51,648 bases of DNA. Source: Folioceros fuciformis. Its lineage: Eukaryota > Anthocerotophyta > Anthocerotopsida > Anthocerotales. Shown here piece by piece: positions 33,355 to 45,300 of this stretch. The position numbers and the translations under genes are program-made. The notes beneath the pieces were generated by a model. It was given only the letters and a program-made list of their open reading frames with translations, was not told the origin of the DNA and ran no database searches. The stretch spans positions 1 through 51,648 of the forward strand of contig JBNGIO010004087.1 in the NCBI GenBank assembly GCA_049999805.1, given 5' to 3'. How positions within the stretch are numbered: position 1 is the stretch's first letter; each line of letters begins with the position of its first letter.

Positions 33355-33605
33355 CGAGTAATGAGGGCTTCCTAGTTAGGGCAGGAAAACAACACCGCGT
33401 TCACTGACGAGGGGCTCCCTACGTAGGACAGGATATCAACACAGCGATCGATGAGGGCTTCCTACTCAGGTCAGAATACAGCGCGGCGTTCAATCAGGGC
33501 CTCCTCCTTAGCGCGCGAACACAACACAGCACTCGATGAGTGCTTCCGACCTAGTGTGGAACAATAACACGGCGATCTATGAGGGCTTCCTGATTAGGAA
33601 AGGCA
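33355..33605. repeat. Degenerate tandem repeat, period about 50 bp
   Basis: Five or six diverged units share GATGAGGGCTTCCTAnTTAGG followed by a run like AACACAACACnGCG. The units differ by many substitutions. Confidence 0.75.
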
Positions 33606-33701
33606 AACAGGTTTCAAGCCGGGGCACTGTAAGAGGAGGAAAGGCCCAAGCCTAGCCAAGTAGGCTCCAGAGGCGTAGCCAAAGTACAGGAAGCAAGGTT
33701 T

Positions 33702-33777
33702 CCCGGCATACGCTAAACACGCTTCTCTTGTCACCTCCTCCCGGCATACGCTAAACACGCTTCTCTTGTCACCTCCT
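33702..33777. repeat. Two identical tandem copies of a 38-bp unit
   Basis: Copies at 33702-33739 and 33740-33777, identical. A third copy stops after CCCGGCA. Confidence 0.95.
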
Positions 33778-34180
33778 CCCGGCAGCCGAGGAAGCAAACA
33801 CCTTGCTTCTCGGGAATCGTACTCGGCTACGCTTGGACGTTCAGGAGTTCCACAACCGAAGCCCTAATTTGAAAGCAGTTTACTCGACGTAGATTTTAGC
33901 TCCTACCAACTATGACCCTTGATTGAAGGCTTGCTGTTCATTTGGACTAAACAGATTTATCCTCGTTTATACTCTTAAATTTAATTCCACCCGAAATGAA
34001 GAAGCCCTAATGCACACCCAGTAGCATAAGAGCTACACACTCGATTTGTCTCCACCCGACGCTGAGACTCCAAGTCATGAATTTCCGGGGTTGTCAGCGA
34101 TTAGGAGCGCATCTTTACCACCATACAGGTCTTTCATGTCCATCTTGATGTGCTGGTGATCAAGGAGTTTGCCCAGGAAG
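33778..34180. other. Upstream region of the coiled-coil gene at 34181
   Basis: No open frame of note. It should carry the promoter and leader of the next plus-strand gene. Confidence 0.4.
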
Positions 34181-35200
34181 ATGTCGTTTTCTGCGGCTCA
34201 TGTAGATCCTGCTCGTAAGGTTGTGTGCGTTTGCTGCTTTTCTTCTTTCTCTGCCTTCGGTTCATCCCTGTGAAACCAAATTTGCTGTTGGACTTATGTT
34301 CTGTGCGATGCGAAACTCAACTGCAACTGCTGCTGAAGAGGTCGCTCTGCTGCTGGCTGTGGATTGCTCAAGCTGGCCTGTATTCACTCTGGCTTGTTGA
34401 TGGAGTGTGGGTCGTCTTATTGCTTGCTCTTGTGGATTTTAGTTTCTCTACAACGAGGAGCATCCAATAGCTAGAGACAGCTCTTGGATCACCGGAACTA
34501 CGGCTGCGGAAAATGAAACCGATGCCTCTAGTTCCAGAGGGATTGGGCATCCTCCTCGGCCCCCTTCCCACGCAGCAGGAGGTGGAGCTGAAAATGGAGG
34601 GGCTAACACCTCCGATCGCTGGAGTGCAGCATTGTCAAATGTCAGAGAGCTAGGAAGCTCGTTAGATGCTGTGCAGCGGCTTCTGGTTGGGAAAGCTGTG
34701 TACTTGGATGAGGATCCGTTCACGAATGCCTCCGAGAATGCGCAGATCACACGAACAATGAGGGTGAGTTTCTCTGTTTAAACGATCATTATCTTGTGAT
34801 ATTCGTTTCTTGAAGCCTTTCGTTTGCGTTTGATCAGGCCCAGGAGAGACGGATACAGGCGCTTGAAAGAGAGCTAGATGCTGCTGTGATAGCTGCAGGG
34901 CACGCTCGGGCGGAGAGAAAACAAGCTGAAATAGCTCAACGTGCAGCTGAGAGCCGCACCCAGCAAGTACTAGAAGAGCTGGAGAACACATCTAGTAAGT
35001 TTTCCCGCATATTTCCTTCTTCCAAAGGTGATTCGTCGGACGCTCATTTTGTTTTCCTTGGCCACATCCCAGAGGTCTTCAAGGTACACTTGGAGGAGCT
35101 CCGCGCCAAGTCCGAAGAAGTTCTTCAGAAGTCTGCTGAAATAAAAGTTTTGAAAGCCATTATAGAAACACTCACTGCCAGTGGTCCTAAGGGCAAGTGA
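34181..35200 (+). CDS. Conserved plant coiled-coil protein of unknown function
   Basis: Four exons join in frame: 34181-34214, 34471-34763, 34838-34994, 35073-35200, 203 aa. An N-terminal Ser/Gly/Pro-rich part is followed by LDAVQRLLVGKAVYLDEDPF, then a long helix (AQERRIQALERELDAAVIAA and a basic/acidic heptad run) through ELENTSKVFKVHLEELRAK to EIKVLKAIIETL. I remember a plant protein with the same order of elements (At1g53110-like), annotated only as unknown; this was not searched. No signal peptide or membrane segment. The first exon is the weakest part: donor GTAAGG at 34215 is strong, but an alternative first junction is possible. Confidence 0.75.
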
Positions 35201-35765
35201 AGGGACACAACGGAACCTTTCCCGTCTGGTCAGACGTAATGGCAGTCTCGGCCGTTGCGGCCACGGCCAAAAGGCTGTACGATTATGTTCACGTCCGTCC
35301 TGTACGTACTTCGCAGACCGCAATGTACAATGAAGAGTTGCAAAACAGCCGCACGAGCTTCAGCCGCATACCTTGGAAGGACGAATTCGCTTTCATTCCC
35401 GCCCGTGTATGAGTGAGGGAAAAGTTGTTTCACGACAGCATCGCACACTGCTCGGATTGTAATCGACGGGAATAACAAACCGCTTACCTAGTAGTAACCT
35501 TGACCCAACGCCAGGATCTTATACCATCCGGACACCTGCTCTCCACATTGGAGCTTGCCGAAATTCCCAACTTGCGTGCGCGTCGAGCTCAATATCTGTC
35601 TGCACTTGGGACAGCTGCTCCTGCGTGGTGCGAGCAACAGCAGATGATGGTAGGGATATGGGTGCTTAAATTCCGCATTACACATCCCGTGGAAGCACAT
35701 ATCCCTGTTGAGTCCCATGACCGGCCGGGGACAGCTCTCCATAATGCCAAGGTCAGTTTATGCGA
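35201..35765. other. Convergent 3' region
   Basis: Lies between the coiled-coil gene (+) and the uS4m gene (-). No conserved frame is seen. Confidence 0.4.
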
Positions 35766-36615
35766 TCACAATTTGTCGAGCTGGTCCAAATCAATAGTGG
35801 ACGGGAACCTAATCTGCTGAGGTTCGGACGTCATCACAGCCTGAAGGGTCTTGTAATTGACCTCAAAATGGGTGGGCTTGTACTGAGACACCGTCTTCCT
35901 GTCCAAGCTCTTCCGTATCATACTCCTGACCACAGGGAGAGCATCCTCCCGTACAGATATCAAATCCCCGCAAGATACCTGATAGCTAGCCACATTAACA
36001 ATCTGGCTGTTGACACAAATCTTCTTGTGACTGATCAACTGCCTTGCCTGTGGCATGGTGGAGCAAAAGCCGAGACGCACCAAGCTCCCGTCCAGTCGCT
36101 TCTCCAAGTTATACAGTAGAGCAGTCTTCTTATCCAAAACGGTTTCCGTCTTATTCCTGTGCAGCTTCCTGATAGGCGCATCCCCGTAGAAATCAGAAAG
36201 CTTCCTTGTCGTCTCCAGTTGCTTGGCGAACTCCGATTGCTTAGGTTTCCTCTTCGGCGGCGGGGCCTCCGGAACCATGGCACCCTGAGCCCCACCACCC
36301 CCGGCATTCCCACGCCCGATTCCCCCAGCCTGCAACAAACCAAGCAACCAAACTGGTTTGGCCAAAACCGGTACAACTCGACGACCATCACGTGAGCTGC
36401 AGCTACAGGCACGGGCCACTCACCGAGTCACTGGTATCAGACACGCCCTCCTGGGCGCCAGCAAAAGTTGCAAACCCTTCCACCAGCTGGTGCAATCCCC
36501 AGGAAGAAGCGCACCGCGCAGGACAACCATCCCCGATTGCTCCAGCCACACTAAGCTGCTTGCCGGCATGGAAAAGCCCGTGGCGGGCCAGAAGAAGTCC
36601 CTTACTCGCCTGCAT
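35766..36615 (-). CDS. rps4: Mitochondrial ribosomal protein uS4m, nuclear-encoded
   Basis: Small-subunit protein that binds rRNA early in assembly. Two exons, 36615-36424 and 36329-35766, join at phase 0 to 251 aa. Exon 1 encodes MQASKGLLLARHGLFHAGK and further basic/hydrophobic residues, a typical mitochondrial presequence. A Gly-rich linker follows, and the S4 RNA-binding domain lies at about residues 141-195 (LVRLGFCSTMPQARQLISHK, KICVN, SYQVSCGDLISV). The tail HFEVNYKTLQAVMTSEPQQI with FPSTIDLDQLD is what plant mitochondrial rps4 carries, and not plastid rps4. The mitochondrion-encoded protein usually has a longer middle part. The exon boundary coincides with the junction of presequence and mature protein, as in many genes moved from organelle to nucleus. 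Confidence 0.9.
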
Positions 36616-37307
36616 CTTCGACTTCACGCTCTGCCCTAAATGCCCGTTCCGACCGACAGTCCCTCTGGATCCAACGGCCTGCACCTGCAGCGGTCCTCCA
36701 CCTCCTTCCCTCGGCACATGGGGTGAACCCCGGAGTCTTCACATTCCCCAGGGCGTCACTTCCAAGTCAGCCTCAGCCCTGTCGCGTCTCCTCCGGTACC
36801 CGTTTCCTGGAACGCCCTAGCCCAGTCCTCCCACCCGGAGATCCGCCAGACGTATCAAAGGGAGCCCTAAAACTGCGCGCTTCGCACGTCCCCCACTCCT
36901 CGTCACGAAAGGTCATTCACACTGGCGTAGTCGGTGGTGTCTACACGTTCTTCCCTGCCCTGCCCTGCCCTGCCCTGCTCGCACGGTGTACAAACATCAC
37001 ACCACTGTTATCCGCTGATAGATTGTCCGGAATTTCTCCCTGTTCCTTTTCCACGGATCCGCTGACAGATGTGTCTTCCTGCTGAACTGCCCTCTAACAC
37101 TTTCGCACGTGAGAACGGGGTTCAAGGTTATAGCCACCTATGCTACGTGAATAACCCACTCTTAACAATGGGTCTCATATACACAACTTTGTTATTTCAT
37201 TTTAGGTATAAACTTAGGATATTAATATTATATAATCATATTATTATTGTTATTATTTACTTAAATAAAATAACACAACCCAAATGTAAATTTTTACAAA
37301 TTTTAGG
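36616..37307. other. Spacer; composition changes to AT-rich at about 37090
   Basis: The left half is GC-rich with CCCTG repeats at about 36955-36975; the right half is AT-rich. A 3' splice-like TTTTAG lies just before the ISU start codon, so a 5' leader intron of the ISU gene is possible. Confidence 0.4.
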
Positions 37308-37841
37308 ATGTTGACTTCTTTTGCTACAAAGGCAATTGCTTCAGCATGGTGTGCTCCTTGTCCTTGGACTAGGATCCCATCTTGGAGATTTTTTGTTCAA
37401 TCCTATCATGAGAAAGTTGTAGAGCATTACAACAATCCGCGCAATGTTGGTTCATTTGATAAGGAAGATCCAAATGTTGGAACCGGTTTAGTGGGAGCCC
37501 CTGCTTGTGGTGATGTTATGAAATTGCAAATAAAGGTGGATGAAAAAACTGGCAAGGTTGTTGACTCATGCTTTAAAACTTTCGGATGTGGGTCTGCGAT
37601 TGCCTCCTCCTCTGTAGCCACAGAATGGATCAAAGGGAAGCCTATGGAAGAGGCCTTGACCATAAAAAACAGTGATATTGCCAAACATCTTTCCTTACCC
37701 CCTGTCAAGCTTCATTGTAGTATGTTAGCTGAAGATGCCATTAAAGCTGCGGTCAAGAACTATCAAGAGAAAAAGGCCAAGAGGCAAGATGAACCACCCA
37801 ACAATTCCCATGGTGGTTCCAAGACAAATCCAACATCATAG
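37308..37841 (+). CDS. ISU1: Mitochondrial iron-sulfur cluster scaffold ISU (IscU-type)
   Basis: Scaffold on which NFS1-derived sulfur and iron are assembled into [2Fe-2S] clusters in mitochondria. Single exon, 177 aa. Residues 1-30 are a presequence without acidic residues (MLTSFATKAIASAWCAPCPW). The mature part begins YHEKVVEHYNNPRNVGS. All cluster ligands are present: Cys and Asp in APACGDV, Cys in FGCGSA, Cys in LHCSMLAEDA. The HSP70-binding LPPVK motif is intact. An additional Lys/Asn/Ser-rich tail follows. Codons favour A/T at third positions, unlike the neighbouring genes, and the gene sits alone in an AT-rich island. It may be a retrocopy or belong to a different compositional class; it has no disabling change. 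Confidence 0.95.
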   Translation: MLTSFATKAIASAWCAPCPWTRIPSWRFFVQSYHEKVVEHYNNPRNVGSFDKEDPNVGTGLVGAPACGDVMKLQIKVDEKTGKVVDSCFKTFGCGSAIASSSVATEWIKGKPMEEALTIKNSDIAKHLSLPPVKLHCSMLAEDAIKAAVKNYQEKKAKRQDEPPNNSHGGSKTNPTS

Positions 37842-39780
37842 TAATGTCATAGTGAGAGTTTCACACTCAGCCAACCATCTCTAATTGCTTTTTTCTATCT
37901 TGATTATTATTCAGAACAATAGGACATTATTGTACCATTGCCAATACTTTGTGCTTGTACTTGCTAGTAGTATAGTGTTTTCTTCATCTCATACAAACTT
38001 TGAGTATGGTTCATAACTAATTTTATTTTGTATGAATAATAATTTAATTATATTTTACATTGGTACATAGATGTAAGTAAAGCTAAAAAACACTTGAGCT
38101 AAAGAAATTTGGGGTTCTTAGACCTATGAATCACATCTTGTTGAAATAAACAAATTTGATGTTATAATTTTTGTTCATAATTACACAATACAAACACTAT
38201 ATAATTAAATTGCACTTTCCTCAACATGATACCAAATTAAAAGTAAGGCTAGTGATACATAGAAAAAAGTGCAAGGAAAATTTTTATGTGAAGAAAGAAA
38301 GAATGGAGGAAACTAGTAAAGTATTAAGGTACAAAAATATGGAACATAATAGTATATACAGCTCTTATTCAAGCCTAAATGTATGTCAATCCTAGGGAAG
38401 GCTTGTACTCCTGTCTATAAATATATTAAAAATAATCATAATTCTATCTTAACTATATTTGATCATAAAAATATTATTTTTTTTAAAAACATTAGAATTA
38501 TTTTTTAGTTTACAATACGTCTTGAAGATGGTTGGAAAGGTATATATATCATAGATGAAAATATTATTATTTTGATACACGTCATACATCATGGATTAAA
38601 ATATTATCATGTTATTGTACTTCATATATTATGGATTAAAGTATTATTATTTTTAATAAGATACCAAAATAATAATTTTTTTATACATATGGAAGATATT
38701 GCTCTTCAAACAAGTATGTAGATAAATGTTTAAAATTAATGTTTTTGGAACTTGTTTGAATATCCATGGATGTAGGTTTATTAGAACTAGCATGTGTTTT
38801 ACTAAATTATTAAATGTAATGTATCACTTTAAGTAAGGAAAAAGAATGGTGAAACACAATGACATCTCAAGTTAGGTAAATATACAACAATCACTAGTTG
38901 AATTGAAAAGGGAAAATAATTAGTTCCTTTTCAAGCTACAATCATATTACAAGTTCATGAGGGGATCACCATAACCTAAAAAAAAAAAAAGTTAAATTGT
39001 TGTTGCATGCATCTTGTGCTAATGCCAAAGTAATACTACTTCATAGATGAAGAATAAGAATTAGAGAAAGAGAGATAGTAGGATCTACTCATTGTCAGCT
39101 AATCCATTATTGGTTTCAAAGAAAAATATTCTTTCATCCTAGGTTTTAGATTACTTATCCTTGACTTAATTCTCAATAGATGGAAGGCTATAAACAAGTT
39201 AATTGAAAGCTAGTAGATGTACTACATTAATTTAAAATTAGTCATGAAAGTTAGTAGATGTACTACGGTTAGTTTGAAATTAGTCATGAAAGCTAGTAAA
39301 TGTATTATTATGTTAATTTAAAAATTAGTCATGCTATTAAAAACTAGTCATGCTAGGACATAGAGAGCAGAGCACGGTTGCCCAACGTGTCCTTTCATGG
39401 AAGAGACTTGGAAAGAAAAAAGAGAGTTGCATGGTAGCCATAGTTGGTGAAGTACATAGTACTCTCTATTTTGTCCTCCTTACATCTAGATCTATTATAA
39501 AGAACTCAAGGCCTTTAGATCTATCCACCCCCTGAGAAAATATGAGTATGAAATAGTTATCATATTATACTGAAATATACTAAATAAATAATATACTAAA
39601 TAAATAAGAATAAATAATTATGGTATGTTAAGCTATATATATCTATGTGTTAAGATAGAAGACTAATTAGTACGTGAAACATGGTAAAACTTGTAGAAGG
39701 CATACAAGGGACTCAAGAAGGCTGACCTAAAGGAGCAGATGCAGCAAGGAAGTACGGAGGGACGAGCTAACTAAACTAAA
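37842..39780. other. AT-rich, gene-free stretch with degenerate repeats
   Basis: No conserved frame. A diverged repeat (ATGGATTAAAnTATTAT) recurs two or three times at about 38530-38660. The region is probably decayed transposable-element sequence. Confidence 0.5.
39205..39332. repeat. Three degenerate tandem units of 41-45 bp
   Basis: Units at 39205-39245, 39246-39287 and 39288-39332 each begin GAAAGnTAGTA and end TTAGTCAT. Confidence 0.85.
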
Positions 39781-40695
39781 GGTTTGTGACTACGGTTGCG
39801 GACAGATGGGGTTTGCATATGAACGGGATAAACGTATCGGGCTTGGTTAGCTGGTAGGAGTCGGGTGACATGAGGTGTGGTTGTTTTGTTTTGGGCCGTG
39901 AAGGAGCAAAAAGAGGGGTTTTCCAGCTAGATGGAGCGGGGTTATTTATGATATGAGCCGAAGCTGGGTTTGGGGCCCTTGCTGTGTCTCTGGCTGGCTG
40001 GCTGGCTGGCTCTTGTCTTCTCTTCCCTTCCTGGCTGCTTGTTCTCTTGCCTGCTGGTCTGAGAGGCAGCAACATGAGGCATGACCTCAGGACATGACCA
40101 TTCGTCCAAACCCTGCAGCAGCATCTAAGCAAAGGCAGCAGCAGGTAACGACTAAACTGCGTCCAGCAGCGGCAGCGGGCCTCATTCACAGGCGGGGCCT
40201 CGGATCATAACCCCTGCTGCTCTGCTGCTCCACGATTCTGGCCACGGCCGGCACAGCCTAGCCCAGCCCAGCCCAGCCGACCCGAGCGTGTGCAGGATTC
40301 GGGTCTCCCGGGGAGTGTGTGCTGGCACGGAGGCCCTCCGCGGCCGCGCGCTCTCTGTTTTAATTTTGCTGGATTTGGCAGCTTAGGTGGGCTTAGGCCC
40401 TCCCTCTGCTATCGCCTCTGCTGCCTTCTGCCTGCTGCCTGCTGCTGGTGCTGTTGCTGCTGCCGCTGCAACCCAGCCAGGGAGCACGCAAAGGAGCCAT
40501 TGGGTGTGCCTTGTGCTCCTCGTTCGCGTGTCGAAGGAGGAAGGATTCAGGTCTGGTGGATCTCGCGGGAGCCGCTGCCGGAGCTTGGAGATTGCAGCAC
40601 CAGGATTGCGGAATATTGGTAACTGGCCCGAATTGCTCCTCTCTGGGTTTTGTGCCATGTGCGCATTGCGGGGATGGTGCAGACTGCGGGTTGAG

Positions 40696-40736
<41 letters not shown>
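40696..40736. repeat. Poly-A tract of 41 bases
   Basis: An uninterrupted run of A on the plus strand. It is either a mononucleotide repeat or the tail of an inserted retrosequence; no target-site duplication was recognised. Confidence 0.95.
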
Positions 40737-40738
<2 letters not shown>

Positions 40739-41414
40739 GCTGGGGCTGGAATTGGACTTGCTCTCCGCTTTGCAAGATGCGGGATGCTGCCACCTATGCC
40801 TCACTCGCACCCGCCCGCCGTTGTCGCTTTTGAGGCGTCCACTCACCTGTTTGCACTGGTGTGTGCGCAGATCCTCTTCCAGAACCGCGGCCTCCTCTGC
40901 GACTGTCACCGGCCCCTCCTCCTCCTCACCCTGCTGGCCTCACCGTCCTAATTCTCCATAGTGTATGAACACCGCTGGGCTGGAGAGTGCTGCTTGCATC
41001 CCTTCGGAGCTGACGCAATCATCATCCATTTCTCTTCTCTGCCGATTGCACCTTTCCTTGCCTTTCTCACTTCTCCATCCCTAGGACCTTCCCCAGCGAC
41101 TCACCTCCTACCAGCCTTATCTGACGCCTTTCACCTACTCCGTTGAGTTTCTGTTGCTCACCGTCCTGTTTACAGCTGCCAGGTGTTCCTTTGATCTCTG
41201 CATCCTTGTTTGTCAGCAATTCCTTCCCCTGCATCCCTGCTCCCTGATATCTAGATCTTCTGCTCACGGCTTACACCCCTAGCTATTGTTGATTTGTTCC
41301 CGATTGCTTCCAGCCTCTGCACGATCCCACGCTGCTGTTTGCCCCCTCTAGGTTGCGGTGCACTTGCCTCGCATGGTGTATCGTTGTGGCGTATCTGGGT
41401 TGGCTCTTTGCCAT

Positions 41415-41716
41415 CCTGCCACGCCTCGTGTTGTCTGTTGGGATGGATTCTGGCTCATTGAGTGAGAGTGAGAAGTGCTCAACTGTTGGATTTAGGGTCC
41501 CTCCTTGCTCCTGAATGTTGCCCTTGGGTGCCGATCAGCTTTTGAAACCTGTTCGCTAGTTTTAACCTGCCACGCCTCGTGTTGTCTGTTGGGATGGATT
41601 CTGGCTCATTGAGTGAGAGTGAGAAGTGCTCAACTGTTGGATTTAGGGTCCCCCCTTGCTCCTGAATGTTGCCCTTGGGTGCCGATCAGCTGTTGAAACC
41701 TGTTCGCTAGTTTTAA
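41415..41716. repeat. 151-bp tandem duplication upstream of the HAC gene
   Basis: Copies at 41415-41565 and 41566-41716 differ at only two or three positions (for example CCCTCC against CCCCCC). Recent local duplication in the putative leader region. Confidence 0.95.
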
Positions 41717-42316
41717 CTAGGTCAGTTCAGTGTTCGAAGAAGGAATCTTCGATGGCGCTGCGCCACTCTCCTCGCATGCATTTCTGCAACGAGAATGAAC
41801 AGTACATCAAGCAGACTCATGATCCTAGAATTTGCATGCTGTGGGTGAACCTGTGTGATCGACCATTGATTGCAAGGGGATCTGTGGATGTCTGTGTTTC
41901 CCTCTCTAAATTTCTGTATGCTTGTTGACAGGAATCAAGCTGAGAGAACGCCTTGGCGCGTCTGGCAAACTCTGGCCGACGCTTCCCTCCCTTTCGTTGG
42001 AGGATCCACGTCCAGAGTTCTTGAATGTATGAACACAGCTGTCGGTGGATTCCTGACTCGAGATCATGGAAGCACGACAGCAGAATATCGTCCTCTTTCT
42101 TTTCAGTTTCATCCTCTGTTCAATCTAGTTACTTTTGGTCACTGTCTGACGGAATGTAGGTGTAGGAGGTTCTGTACTGGGTAATGGGGTGAAGTTCATC
42201 TGAAAGTTTCTGCAGGCACACACCATGGTGTTATGGTGTTTGGCAATTAGCTGTAGGAAGTACAGTAGTTGCCCTTTATGTTATCATAGTTGATAAGGGG
42301 GTTAAGCTGGACAAAG

Positions 42317-45300
42317 ATGCAGACACAGGCTCAGGTTCCTGGGCAGGCACCTAACCAGGCAACTCGTGTGCAACAGAACGCAAGTTCTGTCTTGTCTCAG
42401 AGTGGGAATGTTGTGGGCAGCTTTAAAAAGGCTTGGCATACGGAGCAGGATGTTTCGCTGCGCCGAGGTGTTTGTGAACAGATGTAAGCACATAGTCTCT
42501 CTCATCCAGCATGTGTGATGACAGGACTTATTTGAAGTAGCTCAGACTCATCGGATGCAGAGCCTGGCTGAGGCTGTTTGATATTTCCTGAGATTTCAAA
42601 TGGCAGTGGTTGTTTGACACATCTAGCCTTTGCTCCCATGCAACAAGATTTCTGTAGTGGTTGTTGTATCTTAATGTGATGCCCCTGTTTGTTAGCAGCA
42701 ATGTAGTTCGATTGTCCTCACCTTGGGTTTTGCTGGTTGTGAAACAGTCTCCAGCTATTTAAGAAACGGAAACCAATCGTGACCTCTGACTTCCAACAGA
42801 AGCTACCAGATTTTGTGAAACGCCTGGAGGAGGCCTTGTATCTCAATGCCGGATCAAAGGTACGGCCCTGTCAAGTGATCAGGACAGAGACTTCCATGTT
42901 TCTCTTTCCTTTGGCCTTTAACTGTTTTCCTTGTCTCATTGTGCAGGAGGAGTACTCAGACATAAACACGCTGGAGACGCGACTTCACGCTGTGGCACAA
43001 AGCTTTCCAGCTAAGACCCAGCATCTGCCTAATATGGTACCTAATCCAGCCAGTGCAAGCACCATGATGCCAACCCCTGGGACAACTATGATGCCAACCC
43101 CAGGCGGTGGCACTGTGATGATGTCTGGTGGAAACGGGCTAAATTCATTGCAGGCACCAGGGAACGGACATGTTTTGTCTGCAATAGGGTCTGGAGGCTC
43201 CAAAGTCGCTACCTCAGGGTCAGGGGGTTTGATGATGCCCACTCCTGGTATAGGTTCCATGATGCAAACTGCAGGTAATGGCACTGTGATGCAAGCAGGG
43301 AATACTGTTATCCAGTCTCCTGGAGGTATTGGAGGTTTGGTGCAAGGGGGTAATATGGGTGCACCTGTGCATTCAAATAACCTCAGTACAGGTGCTATGA
43401 GCAAGATGATGCAAGCAACAGGTCACGGAAATAGCATGTTTTCTAATGCTGGAAGCACCATCCTGTCAAATTCTGGTCACCCAAACTCTCTGACCAGCCA
43501 GCAAGTTTACAGTGGCATGAGGATTGCCCCGACCCAAGTTGCACCAGGAATGAGTATGCCCCAGACAGGCAGTCAAATGATTCCCACACCAGGTTTAACG
43601 GGCTCCCAGTCTGTGTCCCCTTCTGTTGGTGGATTGACCATGGCTAACTCAGGGTCCCAGCAGCATTACACTGCACCATCGTCACAGGCATATCGAACTT
43701 TGAATGGGCAGCTGCCATCGAATGTGAATGGTAGCCTGCAACGAAAGAACTCGCTGGGAGTTCCTGGAATGAACAGTGGCGTCCAGATGATGCCCAATGG
43801 ACAGCACTTAAGTCTAGGTGCAAATGTGCATAATGCTGCTGGCTACGTAAATGCAGGGCAGTTCAGCAATATGTCATCCCAGCAGCAGCCAGTTCGCGTT
43901 GCTCAACAGCGCCAATCACAACTACGACTGCCAGGTTCTTTCTCTTTCAGTATGATTGAGTGAGTGATCACGTTATTTGCTTAAATCTACATTGTCTGAC
44001 TCTGACCAATCATGCAGGTAATGGATATTCCATGAATCATTCAGACATGAATGGGTCAGGCGGTTTGTTTCCTGGCACTCCATCCTCCGGCTTAGTTGGA
44101 GGGAACATGAACCTTTCATCAATGGTGTCGCAACCATCAAAGATGATACCAGTACCTGGCTTGCCTCAACAGCAGGGAATTCTTCAACAGCAGTTACAGC
44201 AACCTCAGCCCCAGCCCCAGCAGCCGCACATCCAGGCAACTAGTATGCAACAGAATATTGGTGGGATGAACAGGGGCCAGCAGCTACCTTTGCAGATGTC
44301 CAAGAGTCAGGGAATGTTTCAACAGGTATCAACAGTTTCAGGGCAAAAGCAGGGTGGGCTGATGGATCAGTCACAGCAGTCCATGGCATTTCAACAAGCT
44401 TCATCTGACCAACATCATCCTCCCCGTGGACAGATGCCTTTGTCGCAATCCCAGCCATTGCAACCGCTTCAGCACCAGGGCATGCAGCAGAACATGAGTC
44501 AACATTTGCAACTGAGGCAGCTACAACAGCCACGGCTCCAACAGCAGCTGCAGGCTCAGCAGCAGCACCAGCAGCAACAGCTTCCTCAAGTACAGGCACA
44601 GCATCCGGCAATCTCATCACAGCAGCAACAGTCTGTGCCTGTTCAGCCAACACAAGGCCAGTCGCAGATCCATCAGCAATCACAACAGGCACAGTCTCTT
44701 CCTCAGCTGCCAGCAGAGCACCAGCAGTCACAGCAAACGCAGGTGCCGCAGTCTCTGATTGCACATCCAACCCTTGCACAACGTCCTTTACGGCAGAGCC
44801 AGCGTTCCTTCGCTCAAGGGCACCAAGTACTGCAGCGGCAGCACATTTTGCAAGACGGAGGACAGCTGCAGCAGTCGCACGTGCAGCTACAGCAGCCAGT
44901 GTCATCATCAAGTATGATGATGACACCTGGCGATGAGAATATGAATGATGATGGGAGTGGCTCTGTTAGTGTCAATGAGAGTGTGGGCGGAAGTGTGAAT
45001 GGCAATGGTGACGGAATCGGAAGTAGTTCTGGGATCGGAAGTAGTTCTGGGAATGGCAATGGCAATGTTAATGGTAGTTTTAACGCCAGTACCAACACAC
45101 CTGAACCTGGACCTGAACCTGGAACTGGAACTGGAACTGGGCCTGGATCTGGGCCTGGATCTGGACCTGGATCTGGACCTGGCCCTGGGCCTGGCAATGA
45201 AAATGTCCACCCAGTTCCAGGACCTGATGTGCGAGATCAGCGAACACTACAGTACACCAAGCAAAGAAAATGGCTCCTGTTCTTGCGCCATGCTAGCAAG

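Larger units (their letters stand above)
39781..42316. other. Upstream region and probable 5' leader of the HAC gene
   Basis: Composition returns to balanced GC. GCTG/CTGCTG-rich simple sequence lies at about 39995-40060 and 40420-40475. Frames here (up to 167 codons) pass through the poly-A tract and CTG repeats and have no conserved block. Non-coding first exons and a long leader intron of the HAC gene may lie here. Confidence 0.45.

Noticed and set aside
40448-40951. 167-codon plus-strand frame with a poly-Lys run
   Set aside because: The Lys run is the 41-base poly-A tract and the rest is CTG-rich simple sequence.
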